Source: Xiphydria camelus (Eukaryota; Arthropoda; Insecta; Hymenoptera; Xiphydriidae). From it: a stretch of 64,000 nucleotides of DNA. Below, piece by piece: positions 10,402-20,812 of this stretch. The stretch spans positions 18,764,278-18,828,277 of the forward strand of contig OY783194.1 of the NCBI GenBank assembly GCA_963678675.1, written 5' to 3'. Within the stretch, counting starts at the first letter, position 1, and each line of letters begins with the position of its first letter. The translations under genes were made by a program, and so were the position numbers. The notes beneath the pieces are model-generated. The model searched no databases. It saw only the letters and a list, made by a program, of their open reading frames with translations, and was not told the DNA's origin.

Positions 10402-12792
10402 CACTGGGGAACAGCTGTTTTGGTGCCGAGGGTTTTTGAACTGATTCTATATCAGTTTGATGTCCTGAATTCAAATATCGTATTCATTTTTCCCTATCAG
10501 CTCCAGTTTTTAAGATATACAATTTTAGAGAAATATGAGTTCTATGATTTTAACTCAAATCTCAAGTGTAATAAACAAAAGTAGATTCGAATTTTTTATT
10601 TTATTTATACCAAATACAATCTTAAGTCAAACTTACAAACAAACAAAAACATTAAAGAAATCAAATATAGTCACTCGACACTTCTAAAACTTCTTTTCCG
10701 CGACATTCTTGAATGTTTTTTCAAACAGTCCCTCTTTAAACTCCAGCAGTAATCTGCCATCATGTGGATGTCCCATCTTCCTTGGTAGCGGTCCTCCATA
10801 ATTTTAATATCTTGGTGAAATCTTTCACCTTGTTCCTCACTCATGTCTCCTAAATTTTCTGGAAACCGGTCCAAGTGGCTGTCTAGATAGTGTACTTTTA
10901 TACTCATATTGCACCCTAATGATTTAAAGCTGTTCAGCATCTTGTTAACAATTTCAACATAGTTTTCAGCTTTATGTTTGCCTAGAAAATTTTCTACAAC
11001 TGCAACAAATGATGTCCAAGCTTCTCGTTCAACTTCATTCATTGAATGTATGAAGGCAGGATCTTTAATTAATTGTCTTATTTGTGGGCCGTCAAATATC
11101 CCTGCTTTAAGTTTTTCTGTGCTCAACTGAGGCATTTTTACCCCTATATATTCAAAACAAGGCCCATCCTTATCAAGAGCTTTTACAAATTGCTTCATTA
11201 AGCCCAACTTTATGTGTAACGGAGGAAGAATGATTTTTTCTCTTTCAACCAAAGCGTCGTTAATGACATTCTTTTCCCCAACGTCCATGTTTTCTCTCAG
11301 AGGCCAATCTTTTCTAACCCAGTGGTGTGTTTTGTCCCTACTATCCCAAAGGCACAAGAAACACGGATATTTTGTATAACCACTTTGCTGCCCAAGAAGA
11401 AAGTTCACCATTTTTAAGTCTACACATATCAACCATTGATGTTCGTGATACTTTATCTTCTGCAAGACTAAATCTATTGTGTTATATTCTTCTTTCAGTT
11501 TCGTTGAGTGAGCTATCGGTATTGAACCATATTTATTCCCATTATGTAGAAGGACCCATTTTAAACTTCGCTTTGAACTGTCAATAAATAGGCGCCAATC
11601 ATCTGGAATATATTCAGAAAGTCCCATTTCTTTCATGAGTCCCCTAATTTCGTGACAAAATACAAGATTGTCTTCTTGAGAAAAGAATGGTAGCAGATCT
11701 TTTTCTCTTGTACGGTAAAAGGTAATTTTGATTCCTTGTTCCAGTAAATTTTTGTCGTTTAACCTAGAAGCCAGTACTTCAGCAGCTTTTTTCGATAAAT
11801 TGAGATCCCTGGTGAGATCATTTAATTCGTTTTGATTGAAGCGTTGAGGAACTGAAGACGTCCCCTCATAGTCACTGTTAGTTTCATTAGCATCGGAAGA
11901 GCGATCAGAGGGACAATGTTCGTTATCAGAGATATCTGGTAGCTCATGAAATGTTGGAATCGGTATTTCATCTGAGTGCGGGATAGGGCGTATTGCCGAG
12001 TCTAAATTGGAATAGGTCCATTTATGGCGGTTATTTCGATTGATTCCATTAATATTTGCTAAACAGAAATAGCAATCATCGAAGTGGTTTTTTGGTTCTC
12101 TCCAAACCATTGGTACGCCGAATTTCAAACATTTTCTTTTGCCGGTAGTCCACTGCCGTAATTGCTCTGTGCAAGTTTTACATACGAGATGCGGGGCCCA
12201 CGTTTTGTCCTGATCACCAAGCTTAACTCCAAAGTATGCCAAATATGCTTGCTTCACAAAGTCAGTAATAGCTCGTCTGTTTTGTTGGAACATGTATTCT
12301 CCGCATATATAACAAAACACATCAGGTTGATTGACACAACTTCTTCTTGAACTGGACGCTGAACTCATTTTAATTCTGTTCAATAACACAACACTCTTTT
12401 CTTAACAGAAAATAACACGCCGAATTCGATCTACTCTCTTTAGCAAGAAGGCACAAACTGACGAGACTTACCTGAGTTAGGGGTATAAAAGGGTCAGTTC
12501 AGGTACCTGGGAGGCAATGTTTCCACTATTTATAGATTTACCTGGAATTTACTCATTTACAGACTGACAATAAAACAATTGCACCCACATTAATGATTAT
12601 AAAATAATTTTAGAACTCTCAGAAACCAATAAACTGCATAGAAACCAGATATGTAGATAAATTTATGTATCTAAAAAAGTAGAGCTGATAGAGAAAAACG
12701 GATTGCACCTATAGATTTAGCTTCCCAAATATAGTTAAAATGAAGTCTAAAATCCCAGGCACCAAAAAAAAATTTTTTTTTGTTCCCCTGTG
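10402..12792 (-). mobile_element. 2391 bp transposon, CAC(T/A)GGGGAACA ends, TAA duplication
   Basis: It lies inside the copy 1 gene. Compared with the uninterrupted inverted duplicate (...CTCATAATCAG...), the insertion reads CTCATAA-CACTGGGGAACA...TGTTCCCCTGTG-TAATCAG. The duplication is therefore TAA (10399-10401 and 12793-12795) and the element is 10402-12792. Inverted ends share CACxGGGGAACA and, slightly inside, TTTTGGTGCC(G/T)(A/G)GG. CAC-type ends with 3 bp duplications occur in the CACTA/EnSpm (CMC) group. That placement is inference. The single ORF is intact, suggesting recent arrival. Confidence 0.8.
10671..12389 (-). CDS. Intact 572-residue putative transposase
   Basis: A complete frame without stops or shifts. 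I recognise it as one of a large family of repetitive, unnamed animal proteins but know no assigned function. The N terminus has paired zinc ligands: C26/C29, H67/C70/C73, C106/C109. Residues 155-185 are acidic and serine-rich. The central part has LFIDSSK (D270), ICVDLK (D324) and PCFLC (C343, C346) with histidines after it, then SEEQGERFHQD (E519, E522) near the end. D270-D324-E522 with a CxxC/H insertion could be an RNase-H-fold DDE site as in CMC or hAT transposases (inference). Two starts are possible, 12389 or 12368; the second gives MSSASSS. Confidence 0.75.
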   Translation of the reverse strand: MLLNRIKMSSASSSRRSCVNQPDVFCYICGEYMFQQNRRAITDFVKQAYLAYFGVKLGDQDKTWAPHLVCKTCTEQLRQWTTGKRKCLKFGVPMVWREPKNHFDDCYFCLANINGINRNNRHKWTYSNLDSAIRPIPHSDEIPIPTFHELPDISDNEHCPSDRSSDANETNSDYEGTSSVPQRFNQNELNDLTRDLNLSKKAAEVLASRLNDKNLLEQGIKITFYRTREKDLLPFFSQEDNLVFCHEIRGLMKEMGLSEYIPDDWRLFIDSSKRSLKWVLLHNGNKYGSIPIAHSTKLKEEYNTIDLVLQKIKYHEHQWLICVDLKMVNFLLGQQSGYTKYPCFLCLWDSRDKTHHWVRKDWPLRENMDVGEKNVINDALVEREKIILPPLHIKLGLMKQFVKALDKDGPCFEYIGVKMPQLSTEKLKAGIFDGPQIRQLIKDPAFIHSMNEVEREAWTSFVAVVENFLGKHKAENYVEIVNKMLNSFKSLGCNMSIKVHYLDSHLDRFPENLGDMSEEQGERFHQDIKIMEDRYQGRWDIHMMADYCWSLKRDCLKKHSRMSRKRSFRSVE

Positions 12793-13565
12793 TAATCAGT
12801 TTTCTTCACCACGGTTTACTAACTTTATTAAATATTCGTGGTTCAAGAGTGGATATATATTCAGGAGACCTCCTGAATTTGAACATCCTGTAGAATTTTG
12901 TTTTGCACAGGACTCGGAACCACGATGCCACATATGTGGCGATATTGCCGTTATTACGTGTGCTTGGTGTAAGAAACAACTTTGTATGAAACATTTTTTC
13001 ACGGAATACCATTATTGTCATAATTATGAGCCATAGAAGTTGAACTTTATTAAATAAAAGAAAAGTGGCATTAAAATACATAGAAGTAATAACCCCCGAC
13101 CTATCCCGTCACTGCCATTGGTAGCCCGCTCATTATCAGACATAAAAGTTAGAAATTTGCAAAACTGTAGGAGGGAAATATATCATGTCATACATGGTTG
13201 AATTTGTAATAAAATTTCCTAAGTTTTTGTCCACATGACTAAACCGAAATTTCGAAAAATTAGATAAAAAAATTTTTTTTTTTGAAAAATAATGCTTTTT
13301 TTCAAAATCTGTTTAGGGGATTTTATTATACTAAAAAAACCAAACAAAACGTACATTGAAAGTTTTCATCTATCTCGCTTCGTTTCGGAGATAGCTCGAA
13401 GGGGGTGAAAATTCAGGGGTCCATTTCACCCCCTTAAACCAAAATTGGGCCGCTATAAAAAAATAGGGGTCTCTTATTTTTCGATAAACTTTAAATTTAC
13501 GAAGTTTCATCAAGATCGGAAGCGGCGGCCTCGAAACGTTTCCTTGTGAGAGGTTTGGAGATATA

Positions 13566-14434
13566 CAGGGTGACATTTTGAAAACTTGCCACCCCAATAT
13601 CTCAGTTACAAATTTTCTAAAGAAAAGAAAATACGGTTTCAGCAGTGGAGAGGGGGAACCAAAATGACATAATCGGAGATACACCCCCTCCAACCCCCTT
13701 AGGGGTAGCCCCCCCCCAACTTTGTATTCTTAAATAGCAACCCCCTATGGGCGATACAACGTTGGAAAGCTCTTTAAAAATGCTTTACAACAACACAAAA
13801 TTTTGGTACCTTACGATGAGTAGTTTTCGCGCAAATCGAAAAAGAAACTGCTAGAAGTAAGTTTTGTCAATTTATTTATTAAAGGTCAATTACGTTACAA
13901 TAAATTTTCGAAATGATTTCCATCACCTGATCTTACTCCGTATGATTTCTTCTTATGGGGACATCTGAAATCTATTGTTTTTCAAACTACACCAGCAAGC
14001 ATTAACTAACTGAAATAGAGAATTACACAAGAATGTCGCAAAATTTCAAGAACATTTGAGAAAGTTCGAAAAATCAATGAAAATAATTTCGAAAATGTAT
14101 TGTAACGTAATTGACCTTTAATAAATAAATTGACAAAACTTACTTCTAGCAGTTTCCTTTTCGATTTGCGCGAAAACTACTCATCGTAAGGTACCAAAAT
14201 TTTGTGTTGTTGTAAAGCATTTTTAAATAACTTTCCAACGTTGTATCACATGGGGGGTTGCCATTTAAGATTACAAAGTTGGGGGGCTATCCCTAAGGGG
14301 GTTGGAGGGGGTGCGTCTCCGATTATGTCGTTTTGGTTCCCCCTCTCCTCTGCCGAAATCGTATTTTTTGTTTTCAGAAAATCTCTGTAACTTTCTGAGA
14401 TATTGGGGTGGCAAGTTTTCAAAATGTCACCCTG
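13566..14434. mobile_element. Mariner-derived element with ~330 bp inverted arms
   Basis: The ends CAGGGTGACATTTTGAAAAC and complement are flanked by TA at 13564-13565 and 14435-14436. The arms extend about 330 bp each. The short centre retains SPDLTPYDFFLWGHLKSIVF, the third catalytic aspartate region of mariner-superfamily transposases, followed by a degenerate tail. The rest of the transposase is missing. Confidence 0.85.
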
Positions 14435-14439
14435 TATAT

Positions 14440-15995
14440 ATATGACAACCATCAAAACTTTCTGCTGATTTTCCATGAAACATTCCGTAACACATATATC
14501 GCCGATTGCTGATGTATTCACAGATAATGGGAACGTTGGGACGTTTGAAGTGTACCACAGCAGTGGAAATTGAGAATTCTGATTGATTGAATAAGAATGA
14601 TGGTGTAACTAGTGGGGGTTGTTGCGGCGTGCCCCGATTGACTCCGGTATGTGAGCGAGGTATTGTGTGGCATGGAGTGGTTATGTATTGGGCGGAGAAA
14701 TGGCTGGGACAAATCGGACCTTGGGAGACCAACATAGTCCCTGCCGTCCCAATACCATTGGTTTCTTTGGTGTCATGAATGATAGTTGATGTCGCTGGCT
14801 CTGGCTTCGTGCCGTTCTGAATGGCCGAGGATAACAATGGACCTTCCACGCTGGCGTGGTCTGCTGTGACTCTTGGAGGTGCTCAGCGACGCAGTTAGGT
14901 AAATGGCATAGGTGTGATTCTGTGAGGAGTGGTATGACGTAGGCGGCCCTTTTACATGGTGGAACATCACATCCACTGTGAGGTGTGAGTTAGTAAAATA
15001 GGAATAGGGGTGTGTGTGGGTGAATGGTATGAGGTAAGCGTGATCCTTGATCCGCCTTGGGTGGTTGACGTGATCCATCTGATCCGTCTCTGGTACAGAT
15101 CGGGGATTGCTCCAGCGTAAGATCCGTGAAGACTCCCCTGTATCCGACCTGCAGGTGAGTGGTGACTGTAGCGGAAGGGTGCGGCGGAGTACGTATGTGT
15201 GGGACATGTCGGGGCCGGTGAACCAGGTATGCGGGGCTTACCTCGCCACTACATTGGGAGTGTCCCTGGTCACTGGTAGGCACATACCGACATGGTTACG
15301 GTTTGGTGCTTGATTGTGAGTGAATGTGTGAGAGTGAATGGGTGAGTGTATGCGTTGCGAATGAGGACGTGCCGGTGATGGATGTTGGTAGTGTAGCCCC
15401 AACATCTGTGAGCTAAGCACTGGAAAACGAGACGTGTGTGGCGGGGGGGGGGGGGGGGGGGGTTAGTGGGGCAACCCACCACTCCGCTGGGAGTGTTCCA
15501 GTCCTTTTCGGATGGCACAAGCCACCACTTTGCATGTGTGAGTGGAATGAACGTAGTTCACTGGAGGAGTTGTCTTTCGGGTCAGTCTGTGGGCCGTGGG
15601 TGGTATTGCCCTCACGACTCCTGCGCTAGCTCGATCCTCTTCCCTTGTTAGAAGATCTGATGTGGCGGTTTTATCTACCGTCTTCCGGAGTGGACGAGGT
15701 AGGTACTGAGATTAGTGTCCTAGTTGAGGTCGCTGGCACTTTAACGCGAAAACGAGGAAAGCGACAGAGCTCACACCCAGAGAGTTCCCTGCTGACGGGC
15801 CCTAGTCGGCCGATACCAGGGTTCTCTCAATATCTTGGGTGGCGAGGATGAAGGTTAAGGTTTAGTGGGTAGGGAGACCCCCGTATTGCACTCGCAGGCG
15901 AAGCATACTGCGGCGGGATGTCCTCGAGTCCCACACTGCCCGGATTGGTGCCAAACCCGGGCGTGCGTAAAAAGCATTCCCCCTCCTTAAAAAAA
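14440..15995 (+). mobile_element. Possible non-LTR retrotransposon 3' part
   Basis: A block more GC-rich than its surroundings ends in a run of ten A at about 15987-15996. Just before it lie GGGTAGGGAGACCCCCGTAT and CCCGGATTGGTGCCAAACCC, which look like the structured 3' end of an R1/Jockey-type element. Overlapping ORFs on both strands, including one reading VAGTLTRKRGKRQSSHPESS, are not conclusive. No reverse transcriptase motif was found. A G22 tract lies at about 15441-15462. Assignment is weak. Confidence 0.3.
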
Positions 15996-16089
15996 AAAGT
16001 TCCTGTAACTGGCCAGTTCTGCGCGGGACATCCTATACATCGGTGCGAAGGAAGATATATTCAGAGACTAATAATAAGCCCGGTACTAA

Positions 16090-16620
16090 TCAAAAAAAGC
16101 GTTCGTGAACTATGATCGCCAACGTTTGCAAACGTTCGAGAACATTTTACGGGAGGTACATATACACCAGGATCAACGTTCGCAAACGTTCGCAAACAGT
16201 AAATGTTCGCGAGCATTTGTCATTGTTCCGTCGATTTGACTATTTTCGGTTGGCATTCAGCAAAAGTGTACCATATTAAATAATGGCGCCTCTAAAAATT
16301 AAGCATAGACTAGCTGTATGTGCTGCATCTTTTATCGTAATGTGAAACTAATTAAAACTCTATTTAAATACTACTTATTGATCAAATGTTTGTGGACGCG
16401 CAAGAACCCGTCTACACCGAGGTTATACCGAAAAACGGCGAAGTCACGAACAACGAAAATCCTTTGAAGTCACCGACTTCGAATGGAACAGCTGTGAACC
16501 GCGTAAAACGTTCGCAAACAGTTGCGAACATTTGCAAGATGCGCTCATTATTGTCTACACCAAACAGAAATATCGGTTTACAAACGTTTTCGAACGTTTT
16601 GCGCGGGCGGTAAGTACCCG
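16090..16620 (+). repeat. ACGTTCGCAAACGTTCGC-type repeats around a short ORF
   Basis: GTTCGCAAACG-like words occur repeatedly in both orientations at 16110-16225 and again at 16505-16605, the second set with AAACGTTCGCAAACAGTTGC and CAAACGTTTTCGAACGTTTT. The two sets bracket the ORF described next, so the block could be a MITE pair or one element with these ends. Confidence 0.45.
16386..16613 (+). CDS. Short unassigned ORF, possible exon
   Basis: A 75-codon frame whose first half, EPVYTEVIPKNGEVTNNENP followed by LKSPTSNGTAVN, has unbiased, protein-like composition, while its second half falls in the GTTCGCAAACG repeats. EPVYTEV resembles the EPVYTNV segment in the SARA-like gene, but the match is too short to prove kinship. 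It could be an exon of an unidentified gene or a captured fragment. Confidence 0.25.
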   Translation: MFVDAQEPVYTEVIPKNGEVTNNENPLKSPTSNGTAVNRVKRSQTVANICKMRSLLSTPNRNIGLQTFSNVLRGR

Positions 16621-16626
16621 GCTATA

Positions 16627-17025
16627 CAGTATGTCCCGTGGATAACGCAAGTATTTGAATTTCCCTGACATTTGACTTTAGTAGTGCTTGGAACGGTGCT
16701 GTAGTTAGAGTTGGCTTCAGAAGAGTGCGCTGCGTTCTTACGAGCCGTGTTTCGAGAGCGCGAAAAGTGTAAAACGTCTGATTTCCCGGGAACTGTCAAT
16801 TCGGAAGATCGAAGCGTCTAACCTCGAAATTAACTGAATTTGTAAATAATGTTAAATAATGTGTAGAAATGATGAGAAATAATCATACAGGTTTCGCGGA
16901 AACACGTCTCGTAAGAACGCAGCGCACTCTTCTGAAGCCAACTCTAACTACAGCACCGTACCAAGCACTACCAAAGTCAAATGTGGGGGAAATTCAAATA
17001 ATTGCGTTATTCACAGGACATACTG
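16627..17025. mobile_element. Palindromic MITE, CAGTATGTCC ends, TA duplication
   Basis: Arms of about 125 bp: 16627-16750 against 16903-17025. The ends CAGTATGTCC(C)GTGGATAA and complement are flanked by TA. Each arm contains TAGTTAGAGTTGGCTTCAGA and AGAGTGCGCTGCG, motifs shared with the tandem palindromes at 49224-49985. This is a Tc1/mariner-type foldback MITE. Confidence 0.7.
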
Positions 17026-17379
17026 TATTAGTATGTACCGTACCGTATGTCCTGCACAGAACCGCACAATTGCAGGGACCTTAAAACTTCCCCGATAGCT
17101 AAGCGTGACTTTCATCCAAGCGTCACGCGGTGGCGTCACTGACAAGGAGAGTATTCAAGGTGTACCTCACCAATTTTCTTCATTCTGCGATATGTTGTAG
17201 TACATCAAAAAACATTACACATATTTTTTTATACGTGCTAATTCTGTCATTTAAGTGGTGAAAACCACCCCTAAACTTGACCCCCTAAAACCAATGTTCT
17301 ACGATTTCTCCAAAACTACGTTGAATTTCTTAACGAAACAAATTGAATATAAACGTTAGGAGGTCTAAATAAACTCTCT

Positions 17380-17800
17380 TCTACTAATGGTTCAAATTCA
17401 CCACTTCTTTCCATCAGTACAATAAAAAGTGGTGACATGCGCTTTCCATCACCTGATACCATTGGCTGAATGGTGTAACTGTGGGTCGTTGAACTAACAC
17501 ACTGTACTAAACACTGAATTTGTTGTTCTCCTTCAACTGCTAAAGTCCGTCCAGAATGTATTTCTAATTGAAATCCACTCTGATCTAAATTAAAAACGTT
17601 CTATACCTTTCTCTTGAATTACTTGTTTAGTTTCAGCTACAAAAGCATCAGCTTTTCTCTGTAAAGTCAGCACCTTCAAGCGTTTTTTTAGTAATAAATT
17701 TATTTATTTTTCTGCTCACAATTCTATGAACTTTTTTAAAATTATGTACCCACTGATGTGAAGTTTTAAAACGTAAATCTTCGTTTCCGATATCTTTTTT
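17380..17800 (-). pseudogene. DDE_1 transposase fragment of copy 3
   Basis: The minus strand encodes, with stops and a frameshift, HNFKKVHRIVSRKINKF, then DQSGFQLEIHSGRTLA, then STTHSYTIQP and SLFRPPNV. These align in order with the transposases of copies 1 and 2. Only the middle of the protein remains. The second and third catalytic positions and the C-terminal zinc module are missing. Confidence 0.75.
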
Positions 17801-18443
17801 TCAGAATTAGCACGTAACAAAAAAATACGCGTCTAATGTTTTTCGGTGCACTATGATACATCGCAGAATGAAGAAAATAAGAACTTTTTTATTAAAAATA
17901 AAATACATTTAATTTAGGGATGGTTTACCCTTTCGAGGGGGTTTTTCGAAAAACCCCGAAATATATCAACTTTAATTTCTTTTTTTCTTTATAATAGAAT
18001 AATTGTGTTATCCAGATTTAATAAATTTGGTAACATCTGTGGCGAAAAAATTGTGGAAAAACTTAGTTTTACCCCTGCGAAAAATGAGGGATGCAACCAC
18101 CGAGTGTAAAAGTACTTCACATGCCATCGTCTTTCGATAAGGAATAATATTGCATTTGTTTCGTTAAGAAATTCAACGTAGTTTTTGAGAAATCGTAGAA
18201 CATTGATTTTAGGGGGTCAAGTTTAGGGGTGGTTTTTACCACTTAAATAACAGAATTAGCACGTAACAAAAAAAATACGTGTCTAATGGTTTTCGCTGCA
18301 CTATGATATATCGCAGAATGAAGAAAATAAGAACTTTTTTATTAAAAATAAAATACATTTAATTTAGGGGTGGTTTACCCTTTCGAGGGGAAGTTTTTCG
18401 AAAAACCCCGAAATATGTCAACTTTAATTTCTTTTTTTCTTTA

Positions 18444-19503
18444 TCTATCTATCTATATATATAAAAATGAATGTTTGTCTGTCTGTATGTCTCGTATGCC
18501 TTCCTAAACCGTTCATCCGATTGCGATGAAATTTTGGGAAATGGTTGGACGCATGCCTGCGATGGTTTCTGAGTTAGTAAATCTTATACAGGGTGTTCAA
18601 AAAGTCCCGGTACGGCCGATTATCTCAGCGGGAAAACATTTTAGAGAAAAATGTTTAATACAAAACTTTAAGGATTTTCCCTTGGCTACCCAGTGGTCAT
18701 ATTGGAATTGACCTTGACCATGACCTTTAAGGTAATATCAAATGCCTTCCTAAACCGTTCATCCGATTGCGATGAAACTTTGGGGAATGGTTGGACGCAT
18801 GCCCGCGAAGGTTTCTTATTGTTAGTAAATCTTATAAAAGGTGTTCAAAAAGTACCGGTACTGATGATTATTATGCCTTCCTAAACCGTTCATCCGATTG
18901 CGATGAAAAGTTGGGGAATGGTTGGACGCATGTCCGCGAAGGTTTCTGAGTTAGTAAATCTTATAAAAGGTGTTCAAAAAGTACCGGTACTGATGATTAT
19001 TATGCCTTCCTAAACCGTTCATCCGATTGCGATGAAAAGTTGGGAAATGGTTGGACGCATGCCCGCGAAGGTTTCTGAGCTAGTAAATCTTATACAGGGT
19101 GTTCAAAAAGTACTGGTACGGATGATTATTATGCCTTCCTAAACCGTTCATCCGATTGCGATGAAAATTTGGGGAACAGTTGGACGCATATCCGCGAAGG
19201 TTTCTGAGCTAGTAAATCTTATACAGGGTGTTCAAAAAGTCGAACTATACTTAACCTAAATTTGACCTCCGCTGACAATAAAGGTAACATGAAAAAAATG
19301 GTCAAGGACACATTTGAACGTGAAAAAAAATTAATTTGACCTCGATATAACCTTGAAGGTCATGGTCAAGGTCAAATCCAATATGACCTTTGCTTAGCCC
19401 GGGAAAAATACTAAAAGTTTTGTATTAAAAATGTATTCAAACAATGGTGGACGGACAAAATCAATTCACAATCTACCCGTGCGAAGCCGGGACGGGCTGC
19501 TAG
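18444..19503 (+). mobile_element. Non-autonomous Helitron
   Basis: The 5' end is TCTATCTATCTATATATATA. The 3' end is a hairpin, CCCGTGCGAAGCCGGGACGGG, followed by CTGCTAG. The insertion falls between A and T with no duplication: the nearby tandem copy at 17990 reads TTCTTTATAATAGAA without it. These are the Helitron rules (5' TC, 3' hairpin plus CTAG, A/T target). 1060 bp, no Rep/helicase gene. Its body is mostly the tandem array described next. Confidence 0.9.
18496..19250 (+). repeat. ~129 bp tandem repeat inside the Helitron
   Basis: Units starting ATGCCTTCCTAAACCGTTCA begin at 18496, 18742, 18873, 19002 and 19131, so the last three spacings are 129-131 bp and the first is about double. 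Each unit contains CGATTGCGATGAAA, GGTTGGACGCATG and CAGGGTGTTCAAAAAGT. The latter motif and its flank also occur at 31525-31690. Confidence 0.85.
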
Positions 19504-20089
19504 TAATAGAATAATTGTTATCCAGATTTAATAAATTTGGTAACATCTGTGGCGAAAAAATTGTGGAAAAACAGTTTTACCCCTGCGAAAAATGAGGGAT
19601 GCAACCATCGAGTGTAAAAGTACTTCACATGTTATCTCGTCTTTCGATAAGGAATAATATTCCATTTGTTTCGTTAAGAAATTCAACGTAGTTTTTGATA
19701 AATCGTAGAAAATTGGTTTTAGGGGGTCAAGTTTAAGGGTGATTTTCACCCCTTAAATGACCGAATTAGCACGTATAAAAAAATATGTGTCTAATGTTTT
19801 TTGATGTACACAACATATCGCAGAATGAAGAAAATCGGTGAGGTACACCTCGAATACTCTCTTTGTGAGTGACGTTACTGTGATGCCACAGTGAGGATCC
19901 GAAGTGCGAGTTTTTGCCACAACGGAATACTTGATCTTGATTGGTCTACTCGCTGACGCCTTACGGAATTTTTATTCGCGTCGGACACCGCCGTATGGTG
20001 GCGTTTCGTTCTTCCTAAGATGGCCGTCGATACGGACCGAATGTCAAGTTAACCATGTAACGTAAACAAAGTATTTGTAAATAAAAGCA

Positions 20090-20655
20090 GTTTTAAGAGT
20101 GCAAGTGCAATAAACCCAATTCATAAGTGATGAATATCGGTACTGAAGATATCTTGTCAATTCTAGGAGAGTTAAAAATGCCGCTAGTGTAAGGAGAAGC
20201 GATATTGAAAGCAGTTTGTATTTTCCTGCGGAATCAAAAAGAGAAACCAAAATACAGTGAAAATCGTCGCTTCTTGCATACAATCGTCACATGTAACAAG
20301 GGCTCCTAACGAAGTTGAAGTGAACATCTTACTGGTAAACAACAATAAAGAAGTAACGTGCAAGCGCAGCTGGGCCAGAGGAAGACGCAAACATGTTTTT
20401 GCAACGCTTCCGTACATAAATCGGTAGGGCAAATAGTACCATGTGACGATTGTACGCAAGAAGCGACGATTTTCACTGTATTTTGGTTTCTCTTTTTGAT
20501 TCCGCAGGAAAATACAAACCCTGCTTTCAATACCGCTTCTCCTTCCACTAGCGGCATTTTTGACTCCTAAAATTGATAAGATATCTTCGATACCGATATT
20601 CATCACTTATGAATTGGGTTTATTGCACTTGCACTTTTAAAACTACTTTTATTTA
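20090..20655. pseudogene. Foldback of a captured SWIM zinc-finger gene fragment
   Basis: About 20090-20290 is repeated inverted at 20440-20655. On the plus strand from ATG 20126 to TAG 20427 the frame (one TAA after MPLV) reads SCGIKKRNQNTVKIVASCVQ, then NEVEVNILLVNN, then TCKRSWARGRRKHVFATLPY. This resembles a SWIM domain (CxC...CxH plus ALLY-like end), with zinc ligands already altered. A sister copy at 51864-52163 still has CKC. Fragment plus 5' leader plus promoter-like DNA inside a transposon suggests gene capture. Confidence 0.55.
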
Positions 20656-20812
20656 CAATCTCTTTCTTTATGTTACGTGGTTATGTTGACATTTATTTTT
20701 AAAAAGAAAAATATCAAATTATTTTAAAAAATATAATGAGAACCTTCGAGAGCAGTCACTGTCATGTCCGGTTTCTATATTATGACCGGAGTGGACCAAC
20801 ACCGCTTGAAGA

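Larger units (their letters stand above)
9029..13036 (+). pseudogene. DDE_1 (pogo/Tigger/CENP-B-like) transposase, broken
   Basis: Cut-and-paste transposase relic. The frame runs from ATG at 9029 and is interrupted by in-frame TAG at 9257 and 9485. It continues through 10401, is split by the nested transposon, and resumes at 12796 to a stop at 13036. A basic N-terminal DNA-binding region contains YKQSAIDYWNSGKKRRR. Catalytic landmarks are FNSDQSGF, LLLDSGSGQ and TTGLIQPLDVYGF, the DDE_1 pattern. A C-terminal zinc module (CHICG, CAWC, CMKHFF, HYC) is shared with the copy at 34546. The family assignment rests on these motifs. Confidence 0.8.
7402..13546 (+). mobile_element. CAAGG family copy 1, DDE_1 pogo-like transposon
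   Basis: The terminal sequence CAAGGAAACGTTTCGAGGCC at 7402 is repeated inverted at 13546, and both ends abut TGA (7399-7401 and 13547-13549), a 3 bp duplication. The inverted ends are very long, about 880 bp (7402-8290 against 10270-10401 plus 12796-13546), and contain the last part of the transposase gene. Removing the 2391 bp insertion at 10402-12792 leaves about 3.75 kb. Copies 2 and 3 are at 33644-45365 and 17143-19865. Classical pogo elements duplicate TA and have short ends, so this architecture is unusual. Confidence 0.75.
17143..19865 (-). mobile_element. CAAGG family copy 3, DDE_1 element in E1
   Basis: Ends CAAGGAGAGTATTCAAGG and the complement of CAAAGAGAGTATTCGAGG, flanked by TGA (17140-17142, 19866-19868). 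Related member E5 shows the uninterrupted target, GTCACTGAGTGACG. The long ends contain a unit of about 445 bp repeated in tandem on the right (starting near 17806, 18250 and 19762, the last spacing interrupted by the Helitron). It carries the minus-strand transposase relic below. Confidence 0.8.

Noticed and set aside
14427..15518. Minus-strand ORFs of 82-144 residues in the GC-rich block
   Set aside because: Several frames are open simultaneously because of composition. No domain or splice structure was seen, so no gene is called.
16386..16613. Exon of the SARA-like gene
   Set aside because: EPVYTEV resembles SARA exon 2 motifs, but it is on the opposite strand and 29 kb beyond the last confirmed exon, so it was kept only as an unassigned ORF.
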